Below, in pieces: positions 1-11,863 of a stretch of DNA of 64,000 bases. A program made the position numbers and the translations under genes. The notes under the pieces were generated by a model. It was not told the DNA's origin, did not search any database, and saw only the letters and a program-made list of their open reading frames with translations. How positions within the stretch are numbered: position 1 is the stretch's first letter; the number at the start of each line of letters is the position of its first letter. Source of the stretch: Aurelia coerulea (lineage: Eukaryota; Cnidaria; Scyphozoa; Semaeostomeae; Ulmaridae); NCBI GenBank assembly GCA_039566865.1, contig CM076951.1, positions 12,533,484 to 12,597,483 on the forward strand, in the 5' to 3' direction.

Positions 1-2314
1 TTATCTTTAATGTGTGAAACAAAGGTGCAGATGGAGCAGTAAATGGTTGGAATTTTATACATCTTAGGATTTTCTTCTGCAAAAGGAACAACTGATTTAA
101 GTAAGTGTCATAGGTAAGACCCCATACTATAATACCATAATTGAGAAAAGACGAGAAGAATGAATTATAGAGACAGATCAGGGTCTGTAGAGGAACATAG
201 TGTCTGACTTTAAAGAAGATTCCAGTAGTCCTAGAAAGTTTTTTACAAAATTCATTGATGTGGTATTTCCAAGAAAGATGCTCATCAACAAGTACACCTA
301 GAAACTTAACATACTTAGTCCTTTTGATACTTTTCTTGCCAAATCTAAGGTTTATCAAGTCTGTTAATTGTTTCCTGGGGGAATGAAATAGGATAAAATT
401 TGTTTTGTCAATATTCAGAGCAAGTTTGTTGCAATCAAGCCAGGATTTTACTTTGCTAAGTTCCTTATTAACTTTTTTGGTTAGCCTTGTCAGGTCATTC
501 GCTTCAAAATAAATATTGGTATCATCAGCAAATAAAAAGAAAGTCAATATTTTAGATGAGTTTGGTAAGTCATTAATGTAGATTAGGAACAGCAAAGGAC
601 CTAGTACAGACCCCTGTGGAACACCGCATGTTATGTCACATGTAGATGATGAGATACCATTAACTGAAACAAACTGCTTACGATCACTAAGGTAAGACTT
701 AAACCAACTTAAGGCAGTTCCTCTGATACCATAGTGTTCCAGCTTTTTCAAGAGAATATCATGATTGACAGTATCGAAGGCCTTTTGTAGATCAATAAAT
801 ATACCACAACCAACTCTATTATTATCAAGTGATGATTTTATACTCTCAGTTAAACTGACTAGCGCATGATCAGTTGAGTGACCATTACGAAACCCAAACT
901 GCATGTTAAACAGCAACTCACATATATCAAGAAATTTATAAAGGCGTTGATACATTATTTTTTCAAATATTTTACTGAAAATGGAAAGCAGAGAAATTGG
1001 TCTATAGTTTGACTTTTTGGTAGTGAGACCTTTCTTAAACACTGGAATCACCTTTGCAATTTTTAACTTATCAGGGAAAATACCTGTTAAAAAAGACTCA
1101 TTGATCAAACTAGCAAGATGAAAAGAGATCGGTGACTCAAGTATCTTCAATAATTTGACTGGGATACTATTGGGACCACAAGATTTACCATTCTTTAGAG
1201 CCTGAATAACAGATGATACTTCATTAGAAGTGCAAGGGGAAAGGAAAATAGAATCCACATTAGGATTAGCTAAGTATGAAAATGGAGATCTAGGAACCCT
1301 TGGGATTGTCTTCGTGATATCATTTGCAACATTAGTGAAGAAATGGTTAAATTCATTTGCCATCTTGCCTGGATCAGAGATTCGGGAGCCGTCTTTGTCT
1401 GTCAGATAAGAAATAGTATCTAGATTGTTTGAGTTTAAACTGATAATATTCTTGATGCCATTCCAAAGCATTTTCATGTTACTCTTATTATCATCAAAAT
1501 ACTGATGATAATAATTTTTCTTACTCTCCCTTATTTCATTCACAACACGATTGCGAAACAGTTTAAATGCTCTTAGATCAGCTGAGGAGTTGGTTGATTT
1601 GAACTTTTGAAACAACTTATCTCTGATTTTCATCATTTTTTGTATACGCAACTTAATCCAGGGTTTATTTCTTAGTTTTAATCTTTTTTTAGTTAGCTTT
1701 TTTTTGGGGCAATGCTTATCAATGAGACAATGAAGACCTAGTAGAAAGCTATCAAACTTTCCATCCAGATTAATATTTTGATCAGAAAGGAAGGACATGT
1801 CAATTTCAGCATAATCAGCCAGGAACTTATTGGCATCAAAGTGACTGTAATCATAAGAAAGGTAAGATGAGGCTTTGTAATCAAATTTACAATCATAAAT
1901 GATGCAAAATTGGGGTAGATGATCTGATATTAGAGACAAAATATTCCCACTATGAATTTTGGAATCTGGGGCACTGTTTACAAAAATGTTGTCAATGAGG
2001 GTAGAGGATGTGTCAGTGATTCGGGTTGGATGAAGAACTGAAGGCTGAAGATGGTTAGAAAACATCATATTAATGAATTCATTCGTAGGTGTATGATTTT
2101 CATAATTTAACAAGTTGATGTTGAAATCTCCCATGGTGAAGATAAGCTTATTTTCATTTTCTATTTTGGAGAGAGTCTCCTGAAAATGGTTACTAAACTT
2201 TGAAATATCAGAACTAGGATGTCGATATGCACAACAGCATAGAATATTTCTTGCCATTGAGTTTTCTATTGGCAGAACAAGTCTGAATAGCCTTGAAGGA
2301 GATCGAAATATTTT
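1..2314 (-). CDS. Non-LTR retrotransposon ORF2 (endonuclease tail + reverse transcriptase), open at left edge
   Basis: Reading the minus strand from about 2314 to base 1 gives some 770 codons with no stop. The first ~90 codons are the end of an apurinic endonuclease domain (GDFNI near 2130, SDHLPQF further on). A CR1/L2-like reverse transcriptase follows: YRPISLLS, DLQKAFDTVNHD, GVPQGSVLGP and the catalytic FADDTN at 532-515. The frame was checked at GDFNI and FADD and is the same. An in-frame TGA lies at 2317-2315 and homology fades near 2290, so the copy is 5'-truncated, as is usual for these elements. It resembles the element at 60129-63359 over its whole length but is clearly diverged, so it is a different subfamily. 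The C-terminus lies outside the window. The product would act at the genomic target site in target-primed reverse transcription. Confidence 0.93.
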
Positions 2315-2349
2315 TCAACTATTATTGAGCATTTACAGCTGACATAGTC

Positions 2350-4201
2350 ATGGCAAATAAAAGGAACATGAAGCAGCGTTCAAAGAAGAAGTTCTTTGGA
2401 AATCAATTCGTTGGTAAGAAGAGTGGCAATGATGAAAGTAACAATGTTAGGCCAACAACTCCAAGTACACCTGCCTCTGTCATCAACCAAACTGATACAA
2501 GGAAGAGGAAGGTCAATGAGCAAAGCACACCATTGTCACGAAGTGCTAAGAAAATAAAGCTCACTTTGGAGGACATGGGACAAGACAACGATTCCTTTTG
2601 GTTTTTCTTCTGTTCAAGTGTGCTTGAAATGCTTATAAACAAGATTGGTAGCTGCCCCAGTTGCGCCTCATCAGAGTTGAGTCTCAGACACAATGACAAA
2701 AGGAAAATGGGTTATGCTTTGAACTTGGTGCTTGTGTGTGGACATTGCAATTGGAAATATGATTTTTATACATCACCAACAATTGATAATGATGATAAAA
2801 GCCCAGGCCTTAGTGCATTTGTTATTAATTTCCAAACTGTACTTGCATTTAGAGAGATAGGTAAGGGTCATGAGCCAATGAAAACATTCAACGCTTGCAT
2901 GAACATGCCTAGGCCCATGACTGAAAAGAATATTGCATCAATAAATGAAAGGCTGTTTAATGCAATATGAAGCTGTTGCAGAAAAATGTCTTTTGACAGC
3001 AGCAACGGAGGTAAGAAAAACCCCACTTACAAAAGAAGCAAAGATAGTTAACTGTCAAGTGGCTATTGATGGAACTTGGCAAAAGAGAGGTCATGCTTCT
3101 CTCAATGGTGTTGTAGTTGCCACTTCAGATGATGGAAAAGTGCTTGATTTCAAAGTGCTTTCCAAACATTGCAAGAGCTGTCAGGTTTGGAGCTCAAAAG
3201 AAGGTACCCCAGAGTATGAAAAATGGAAAACTAGTCACAAATGCAAGATAAATCATAAAAGATCAGCTGGCGCAATGGAGTCTGCTGGTGCAATTGCTAT
3301 TTTTGAGCAATCAATCAGCAAATACAAGCTCAGGTATCTAAAGTATATCGGTGATGGAGATACTGGCTCTTTTAATAAAGTAGTGGAGGCAAGGCCATAT
3401 GGAGACATACTGCCTGAGAAGCTTGAATGTGTTGGGCATGTTCAAAAACGATTGGGAACAAGACTACGGAAACTACGTTGTGATTTGACAGGGAAGAAAT
3501 TGGAAGATGGAAAGAAAATAAAAGGAAGAGGGAGACTGACAGACAAAGCCATTAATACTTTGCAAAACTATTTTGGTATGGCTATTAGACAGAACTCTTC
3601 AAGTGTTTATTTGATGAAGAAATCAATTGGAGCAGTACTATACCACTGTAGTGATGTTGCGGATGCTACTTTGAGACATCAGTTTTACCCAAGAACAGAA
3701 GATAGCTGGTGCAAATGGCAGAAAGATAGACCTAATAACACTGACACTTATAGGCAGACATTAAATCTACCAATGGCAATAAAAACAATCCTTGAACCAA
3801 TATTCCGGGATCTCAGCTCTGACGACCTTTTGAAGAAGTGTTTGCATGGCCAGACTCAGAACTGCAATGAAGCATTCAATGGGGTATTGTGGAACAAATG
3901 CCCAAAGGAAGTGTTTGTTGGCAAAACAATTCTTTAGCTGGCTACAAACTCTGCAGTCATTCATTTTAATGAAGGCTTCTTGAGATTAAAAGATGTATTC
4001 AAATTTCTGAAATTGCCAGTCAATAAGTACATGATTGATGGCGCCAAGAGAAAGGATGCCAAAAGGGTGAAGAACGCAACAAAAGTGTCTTCAGAAATTG
4101 GCAAGAGACAAAGAAAAAAGATAAGAGCAAAAAGAAAAGGTTTCACTGACAAGGAAACTGAGCTTGAAGGAGGAGAGTCTTACTCTTCAGGCAACTTTTA
4201 A
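2350..4201 (+). pseudogene. Broken DDE transposase, Mutator-like/Kolobok-like family
   Basis: Three consecutive reading blocks (2350-2970, 2945-3937, 3980-4201) together parallel the intact transposase at 26686-29016. Block one carries a CxxC pair and a second CxxC typical of the N-terminal half. Block two carries the core: AIDGTWQKRG (Asp codon at 3068), GDGDTG (Asp at 3353), ECVGHVQKR (a C-x2-H insert motif), GRLTDKAI and NEAFNGVLW. Block three is the basic tail. A frameshift near 2950-2970 separates blocks one and two, and an in-frame TAG at 3935-3937 separates two and three, so this copy cannot make full-length protein. I see no terminal repeats matching those of the 26-30 kb element, so it belongs to a different family or has lost its ends. 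Identification as a transposase is firm; the superfamily name is less so. Confidence 0.88.
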
Positions 4202-5308
4202 TCTCTACAATATTGAGAATCTGCTATTTGAACTTTAAAGTCGCGTTTCTACAAAATCAATTATTTGATGAGTTGCTGCAGGAAAAGCAAGATTTCTTCA
4301 ACAAACCTTAGCAGAATCATTAGAAATCTTCACCATAGATAGCCAACATATAGATCTAGTGCAAGGACCAAAGCTTTTTCCAAAATTACTCTTTTTTACC
4401 TCATTAGTGGCAAATTTATAATAAAGAGCAGCCGCAAGTTGACCCATTTTTAAGAAAACACATCAAAAACCCAAAAACTTTTGAATTATGGCAAAATGAT
4501 TTGGTCCTTTCCCTAGATATATGCAAGGAGAGTTATACTTTTGAATTTGAGGCTTCTGGCTTGTATAGTTAGAGAAAAATCCTGTCTTCGCCTCCACGCA
4601 CTTTTTCGTAATTATGTTAATTTATGCGAAATCAGTGATGCGTTACAAATTTGAAACTTACTGAATTGTTTACATTTTCTCGTGTTTGAATCAAATCAAC
4701 CATCAGATGTAGAAAAACAGCAACAGGGGAGAAATAGTTTGTAATGGGGTAGTACAACCTTAACTCAAAACCTAGGATCTGAGACCCAGCTCATTCAGGG
4801 GACTCCCTTAGGAATTCTAGCAATTTGATATTTCATGTTGTGCAGACACCAATCTTCTTTTATTTGAATGGTGATTGAATTGAATTTTTTTTATTTTGTA
4901 AAAACACTAAACCTTGCAGTAGGGTTTCTTAGCTCTGCAACTAACTTTTTATCGTAAAAAATTCCAGTGAGTTTATTAAATTGTTATGAAATTGTATTCC
5001 ACAATTATCAAAGTTCATTGAGGACTGCCTTTTGAATTAACAAACAAACCATTAGGAGAACTTAGTCTTTTAGAGTATTATTTGGGATGGTAAAACGCTT
5101 TCTGTTCCAAAAAAGTTTCTTAAAGACAAATGACGGAGATATATGGCAACTTAAATCAGGGGCTTTGGCAATCTAAAGTTAGCCTATTGTATTCCATTGT
5201 ATTTGATGATCTCGAGAGATTATCAAAACAACTGGACAAATGATGGCATCCGGCCATCCTTTGTTCCATTTTTAAACTAGACGCCTTGTATCCAGATCGC
5301 ATGAGACG
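4202..5308. other. Non-coding stretch, nothing recognised
   Basis: AT-rich sequence following the broken transposase. No open frame of note, no repeat and no transposon ends matching others in the window were seen. It probably includes the 3' flank of the transposase element. Confidence 0.5.
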
Positions 5309-5310
5309 TA

Positions 5311-5748
5311 CCCTTAGCCCTTTCAAATTTCGCCTGCCTTCAATTTTGGCTCCCTTTAATTTTCACCCCTTTAATTTTCTCCCCCCTTATGCAGAAGTTT
5401 CGCGAGAGTTTCGCTCCCTTTAATTTTGGCCCCCTGGTTTGGATTGATATGACGTAATTTGGATGGATATGACCCCGAGGAAGAGAACACGGTGGATTTA
5501 GAACAACAAAATCACCCCTTAGACACAGGGGAGGACAATATCATTGTTATCGAAGAGTAATGCATGTCTTGCATTTTGTATTACAACCAAAACTAAAGTT
5601 CTTTTATAGAAAATAGATTTTTTGCTTCCTTTAATTTTCGCTCCCTCTAATTTTCACCCCCCAAAATATTTCTGCAATTCGCCCCCTTTAATTTTCGCCT
5701 CCCTCCGGGGTGAAAATTAAAGCCACGCGAAATTTGAAGGGACTAAGG
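5311..5748. mobile_element. MITE with TA target duplication and internal ccctttaatttt repeats
   Basis: The ends are imperfect inverted repeats, CCCTTAGCCCTTTCAAATTT at the left and its near-complement at the right, flanked by TA at 5309-5310 and 5749-5750. Inside are several degenerate copies of a pyrimidine-rich ccctttaattttcgcc motif. There is no coding capacity. The TA duplication fits a Tc1/mariner-like or other TA-targeting parent. Confidence 0.72.
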
Positions 5749-5750
5749 TA

Positions 5751-7493
5751 CTATGCGAAGTAGCTTGACCCTTCAAAAGAAGAGAAGAAAACAAACGCAG
5801 CGATGTGCATGATAACGTGAGCCCCAACATGAGGATTCGTTCACAACAAAGCCGAAAGACAATGTGTGAAAACAATAGGTCAGCACTTCGTCTCCCCAAC
5901 AACAAACAAGCGGCTTCTTATAAAATGAATATAAAATGAACGCACTCGAAAAAGTGCAGAAAGGCACTTTCTGCCAAAGCTTTCTAGGTGATCTTTTGGC
6001 GTGAGCAAATTGATAGAGCCATTGAATAGTTTTATTAATTACTTGGCAAAATTTCTGATGACCCAGAAAGCTGTTTTCCAAGAAAGGCGTGTCCTTTCAA
6101 ATCACGGAAGAGGAGACATTTGACCTATTACTACTTGTTTAGTTACAATTCTAAAGATAGTTTCTGCGGTAATTAAAATGCCAAATAGCTCAAGTAATTA
6201 TCATGTGTTTGGCAAAGTTTGGTGCATGCAAACTGTTCAGTAGATATTTTGGGGAAAATGATTAGTAAGTGTCTACACGACAGACAAGACAATTAGATAA
6301 CATGACATGTCGGTATGCGCTGGACCAAAGGTAAAATAGAGGAGATCAGCCAAACTATATCACCCTTCAGGGTCAATGGCTGGTAAAACCTCGCCATGTT
6401 TCAGAAGCTGAAACTCCCGCCTTTTCCAGCCAAAAGATTTTGCAGCAGCGTTTTTTTTCAAAGAGGACCTGAAGCGATTCGACCAACTTCGGCAACCAAC
6501 CATTGGCTAATCAATGCGCTACAATCGTATATGATCTTGATAATAGCCGAGGGCCGCAAGCATCGATGTTGACCAGGGCCCTTTCATTGATCAGTGACAT
6601 ATTTTGATCGTTGAATAGGCCAAAATTTTCTGCATGTTTCTTGTAAACACAAAGAAGTCGTGGAAACTTCTGAGTGGCTGATGTTAGATAGTCTACATTG
6701 GGTGAGAGATCGTAATTTCTTCTGAAGAGAAAACGAGGCATTTAGGCCTGTCTGAAACCCAAGCTGGCTGGCAAATTTTTATTTATTGCTTGTGTTTCTT
6801 TCTGATGCGAGACTTTTTTCTGGGGTTGTCTGGATTGGATGAATTTTACTAATCTTTTTCAGAATCGCGGGCATTTTAGCAACAGCTATTACTACAATCT
6901 TGGCCAAAATACTTGGGACAAATCATAAAATTGCACTACTTCGTTCTTGGACTACGTGCCCCCCGCTCCCCCCGTTTCAAAGTTGCTTGAATCAAACGCC
7001 ATTCGACCTTCTCAACATCGAAGTAGGGGGGGAGGGGGGATTTGGAGACTCTAAACGTATGTTTTCTCCCGATATTTTAGGAAACATCATGAAGACACTG
7101 AAATTTGCCTGTGTCCCAGCTTCTTTAGGCCAGGATTGTAGTAATAACTACAACATCGCTATAAGGGGAATTCATTTGTCCATGTGTCCATATACGTACA
7201 GCCACGTATGCAATCTGTCAAAATATGCTGATACTGACGAGGAGCCTCAAAGAGCACACTGTGATTGGTAGAATTTAACTGATCACATGCAAACTAAAAT
7301 TAAAATTACTAAATGAGGCTGCCTGCTGTGGTTCAGCTGTGGAAGTGCAACCGCAAGTAAGTCATCAGTCTGCTTAGATAAGACCTGGCTATTTGATGAA
7401 ATCATTTGCCAAAGTGATCAAATAAAATCAGCATGCTACTAACAGAAGATTTGTGTCTAAAAAACACGAAATATCATATAATAAATATCAACT
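5751..7493. other. Mostly unassigned sequence
   Basis: No homology recognised. The minus-strand frame 6741-6511 (76 codons, starting MPRFLFRRNYDLSPN) has coding-like composition and could be an exon, but no clear splice sites or family match supports it. A G/C-run stretch lies near 6960-7040. Confidence 0.4.
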
Positions 7494-7591
7494 GGGTCCT
7501 GGGTCCTGGGTCCTGGGTCCTGGGTCCTGGGTCCTGGGTCCTGGGTCCTGGGTCCTGGGTCCTGGGTCCTGGGTCCTGGGTCCTGGGTCCT
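7494..7591. repeat. Perfect 7-bp minisatellite (GGGTCCT)14
   Basis: Fourteen uninterrupted copies of GGGTCCT by direct count. The unit is not a multiple of three, so reading frames through it are not meaningful as coding sequence. Confidence 0.97.
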
Positions 7592-7594
7592 GCC

Positions 7595-7878
7595 TTATGG
7601 TCCTAGGTCTTCGTTTTCCTGTATGCCCTCCAGTTGATATCCACAAGGCTGGACATTGCATAATCCTTTGCAGAACTTTCCTTTCAGATCTGTCAGTTTT
7701 TCAACAGTTACCAAACAGTGTGGTTGATCAACAGTTGCCTCAACCTGGTCTAGCTGGAGACAATCAAGCACTTCTTTGAACTTCATCTCTAGTTGATCAT
7801 TTAGGGACATATCATCCTGTCCTATACTTTCTAATTCCGGCAGTAATTCAGTTACATCAAAAGCTACTTTGTTAGCAA
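7595..7878 (-). pseudogene. Possible coding fragment of unknown family
   Basis: The minus strand is open from about 7878 down to the stop near 7595. It reads as acidic, coding-like protein (DVTELLPELESIG, then a cysteine-containing stretch KGKFCKGLCNVQPC). A splice-acceptor-like AG lies just upstream (AACAAAGTAG before CTTTTGATG). I do not recognise the family. It could be an exon or a relic of a transposon-encoded protein, and the GGGTCCT array abuts it. Confidence 0.3.
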
Positions 7879-8072
7879 ATTTGATTTAGGTGTATCCTGC
7901 GACAACCTCTCTCTCTCCCGGCAGCGTACTCATCTCGAAATACCCAGTTCAAATAGTTGATAAAAATTGTCTCTTTCTATTCTACAAGTGGCTGTGAATC
8001 TGGCTTGGTGGACCACTTATTTCCAAGAAACAAAGTTTAAACCTGAAGGAATGCACTGGTGCAGATCATTGT

Positions 8073-8120
8073 TTAACCCTAACAGGCCTAGGGGGGGGGC
8101 TGAATCAGCCCCCCCCCCTA
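8073..8120. repeat. TTAACCCTA end followed by G-run/C-run hairpin
   Basis: TTAACCCTAACAGG is followed by a run of about ten G, a short spacer CTGAATCAG and a run of about ten C. The same arrangement is seen at the ends of the MITE at 34169-34732 and at 15115-15184. It is probably one terminus of the same TTAA-targeting element family; the other end was not found nearby. Confidence 0.5.
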
Positions 8121-8517
8121 GTGGCTCTTCTTCTGTGGATTTTTACCAAGTGCACTGACAACGCTGAAACTTTCTGACTTTTAGTTGTTATCCTTCTTAT
8201 AATCGAAAATCAATTTTTTTAGAAAAATTAAATTCATTCCAGGGGTAAAGGCGATCATTTTGTGAGAGATGGTCTGTGCAAAATTCAATAAATGCTAATA
8301 AAATTGATGGCAAATGAAGGAAAACAATGAAATTGGAGGAATATATGCTACTTTTGATCCTCTATCCAACTGCATAATTTACGCTATCATTTAATCACAC
8401 AATATTTAATCCTTTTTTCCACAATTTACAACCAATTTCATATGAGACAGGTGTCGGTAATATTTCTCCAAGTTTTCGTTGGATTTTTTGTTCGCAGTCA
8501 GAATCAAATTTAGACTG

Positions 8518-8965
8518 AATTAACATTGTTTACCAACAGTGTAACAAAACTTTAGAGGCGAAGAAGGCGATTGAGAGGGTTGAATTGGACCCGACAGATG
8601 CAAATGCAGTTAAAACTTTTAGGAAGAAAGTGGAGGGAAAAAACTTAGATCAAGTCGAAACACCACCACAAAGCGATTATGAAGAGGGGAGAAGTCGCCA
8701 AAGAAATCGGGGTTTGGAGGCCCTTCGAAGAGGGAATAGGAGGCGCTCTGCTGTTTTTGCCCTCATTCGTGAAGAGGAGGAGCAAAACGAGGTGGAAGAT
8801 GGCAATTTGCCAACAATGGTAAATCCTACATCTACACCAACCAATAGCCAGGTCTCGCCACCAAGCTTCACTGCCAATTTTGATGCGAGATTCACAGAGC
8901 CACATTATTGGGATTGGTGGAGTGCCGCAAACCCTTGGGAGCAACCACCAACCAGATCATTTTAG
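8518..8965 (+). pseudogene. Possible coding exon, unknown product
   Basis: One plus-strand frame is open from after a TGA at about 8516 to a TAG at 8963-8965. It has strongly coding-like, charged composition (EAKKAIERVELDPTDANAV, then an Arg-rich segment and a Trp-rich end, HYWDWWSAANPW). A plausible splice acceptor, tttaccaacag, precedes TGTAACAAAACT near 8540. I do not recognise a family. It could be the C-terminal exon of a host gene or a retroelement relic. Confidence 0.32.
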
Positions 8966-9944
8966 GAGGTGAATATATCAATTTATTTATTAAGTGTACC
9001 AGATGAAATTGCAAAACCTACAAGCAAAAGATGTCCAAACCTTTAACAATTTGTACAGTAGTATATCTAATCCACAAATAAACTTATTCAAAAATATTGC
9101 TCTGTCTCTTGTTAGAATGAGATCATTTGCAGTAGACTGACCTTAATATTTCTAGATCAAGGCATTGCTGAATGGAAGGGCTTCCAATCCAAATGTTGGA
9201 GCATGCCAGCTTGCAGACATGAAGGATCTCTTGCCAGGGATATCCATGAAAATGAAGGTATATAAACTGTAGAATGTTTTAAAGGGCGTAAGTTGACCAG
9301 CATGCATTGCATGAAGTGATATCTCTCGCTCTGCACAGCTCTGGAATTTCTGACTGTCATTGATTCAGTGGCAGTTTTAATCCACGAAATCTTCAGCCAT
9401 ATTTGCAGTTGACGCAACCTGGACGTCTTTTTTAGAAATAATAGGTATTGCTTTGGTATCGTGGCTACTTATTTCATACAAAAGCACTGTTATTCGCTCT
9501 TTTTGGAGGCTTGGACGATAGATGCTGCAAGCTTGAAACTATTTTCAAAGAAGCAGGATTCCACGATAGAAAACCTTCAAATAGCAACTTTGGATGGACA
9601 CTACAAGTTGCTCAGCAGTTGTACAAATGATGGGCGGCCACAACAGGTTAGTTTTTACAGTTGATACTTGCCTTAATTCGCCCAAATTGCCAGCTCAGCT
9701 TGAGCTGTCTAGGCCTAAAATTTGATGCAATTCTCTGACATTCCGTTTCAGAGTTTTCAGCTGTTGATAACAATAGGAAAAATTATGTTATTTATGTTAG
9801 ATGTCTTTACGCAGCAAAATTTCATAATGACTTAATTTTAAAAGGCCTTGCAATTTTGGACCGCTTCTGGCTAAAAGAGGTTGTGCAACTGAGAAGAGGT
9901 ACGGGGTTAGTTTTACTTGCTTTGCAGTAAGTGCCATACACATA
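8966..9944. other. Unassigned, nothing recognised
   Basis: No domain, repeat or element ends recognised. Short frames near 9448-9664 end at a GTTAGT that could be a splice donor, but nothing supports them further. Confidence 0.4.
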
Positions 9945-10463
9945 TAAGTGGCCAACAGTCTGGACACTGATTCCTTCATAAATCCTTTGAGAAGGTTCAT
10001 AGCTAGACGTGGATCACCACAAGAGATAAGATCAGACAACGTGACTTACTTCAAAGGTGGAGAAAGAGAACTACGAGCAGCGATACAGGGATGGAATCAA
10101 GACCAGGTGCATAAGTTTCTGCTACAATGCAGTGTTGATTGGATCTTTAATCCTCGGTATGCCTCATACTTTGGTGGAGTTTGGGAAAGATTGATCAGGT
10201 CGATTAGATGTGTACTTAAATCTCTACTAAAGGTGCACATTCTAAATGACGAGAGTCTACAAACTTTGATGTGTGAAGTGGAAGTATATCCACATTTTGG
10301 GGTTTCCCTGTACACATTCAATACAACAAAAATAACTCTAGGAAAAACCAGCAAAGTCTGCCTGGAAGAAATTCTGACAGATGTGACGTCAATATTAATT
10401 CTGCATGACGTGCGGAAGGTGTCATTGAAAGTATATGAATACAAGACAAAGAATGCAGCTTAA
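9945..10463 (+). pseudogene. BEL/Pao LTR-retrotransposon integrase fragment
   Basis: The frame from 9948 contains the integrase core signature: SLDTDSFINPLRRFIARRG, then IRSDN (second catalytic Asp of the D,D-35-E triad), KFLLQ...WIFNP, and FGGVWERLIRSIR (containing the catalytic Glu), followed by LMCEVE. The first Asp block and everything upstream are missing. After LMCEVE the sequence loses resemblance to the family, so this is a truncated, decayed relic rather than a functional gene. No LTRs were found around it. A MITE lies just downstream (10607-10940). Confidence 0.85.
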
Positions 10464-10606
10464 TTGCTGTAGCACACTATTTTGTCTCGTTCAAATGAAC
10501 AATGTCATTTATTATGAAGAGATTTGAACGAAGACCAAAATGGAATGCAAAGAAAATGCCAGGAGAAAACGCAAAGACCAAAGGGAAGCGCAGAAAAGTT
10601 GTTTAA

Positions 10607-10940
10607 AGGGGCTGGGTCACGTAACCGTAAACAAATCTGTTATCTTTATAATCTATATTGTTGCCCACACGCGCCGGCACGCGCCCATTGTGTTCTGCAC
10701 AGATTTTGGTGGATGGGGTGAATCCACAATAAAGTTACTTCTAAAAATCCATCAATATCTTTGCAATCTTACAACATATGGTTGTTTCGTTTGTTTCTGT
10801 CTGAAGTTCAAGAGTTCATCTTCAAAACAGCACTTTCATTTTGAGAAAATAGTGAAAAATCTGTGTGATATGGCCAACCAAAAAAACTGCAAAGTCGTCG
10901 TTTGGAAAGAAGTTTGTTTACTTTACGTGACCCAGCCCCT
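10607..10940. mobile_element. TTAA-flanked MITE with ~16-bp perfect TIRs
   Basis: It begins AGGGGCTGGGTCACGTAA and ends with the complement TTACGTGACCCAGCCCCT, flanked on both sides by TTAA (10603-10606 and 10941-10944). Similarity of the ends extends imperfectly to ~30 bp. It is 334 bp long and non-coding. TTAA duplications are typical of piggyBac- and Kolobok-type elements. Confidence 0.88.
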
Positions 10941-10944
10941 TTAA

Positions 10945-11853
10945 GTCAAAGTGGAACACAAGGCAAGACAAGTTCTGCAAAATCAACAGCGAAATGAACC
11001 TGTCATAAAACTCCCAAAAATTAATTTCACAGTCTACCAGAAAAAAGGAAATTCAAATTATTTTGATTACATTTATTCAGATATGTTTCAAAAAGAACCA
11101 TCCAACTGCAGAGTGTCTGCCATTATCTCTGATGGACACAGCAATCACTCTTTGAATCAAGGGTTGCAATCAAGATCACGATCACCATTGTGATCAACAT
11201 TAGCCTCATAATGAAGTTCACATTGGCCTCTTTCTAATATTTTTGCTTGGGAGGGGTGCTGTCCCTAGTTTTCACGGGGGTGATACATTTTGCATTTGTT
11301 GTGTTGTTCTTCTACATTTTAGACTGTGGTCCGCAAAGTCTCCTGATGACACTGCAGATATGGTTTTCACAAGACTAAGATCAACCTTGTGCTAGCCTCG
11401 TGAAAATTAGGTTTAAATTCCGAAAGGAAAGGCATTTCTTTGTAACATTCAAAATACCTGAGGCCTGATTCACGCAATAGGTCTTTTGGATAGTCAGAGT
11501 TGTGCAGAAAGACCCAAAAGATACCCAGCATGATAATCCAATACACTCTTGTTACATTGGTTTGTTTTTTAATTCCATTTCAACTTTGCTTTGTGACGAG
11601 AAATATAACCGTCTTCAAACTATTTGGATGCCAGATCATGGTTTGTCCTTCACGCAAGATAAACTAGTGGAAAAGCTCGAGGGTTTAGCAGAGGGTGGTT
11701 GCAATATTTTTCTTGGCTGGCACAATCAAATGATTTGGATCGCGCATTTTGTATTCTATGTTTTTTCTTTGGAAGAAGTGTTTGCTCAAGCACATCTAAG
11801 CTAGCCAAACTGATGAAAAGCCCCTTGACAAATTTGTCCTCAGCAAAAACCAA
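10945..11853. other. Unassigned, nothing recognised
   Basis: Only short frames without recognisable similarity; no repeats noted. Confidence 0.4.
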
Positions 11854-11863
11854 TTTAAAGCTG

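Noticed and set aside
2403..2699. 98-codon minus-strand ORF
   Set aside because: Antisense shadow of the broken transposase.
7453..7779. 108-codon ORF with (GSWVLGP)n
   Set aside because: Read-through of the GGGTCCT array.
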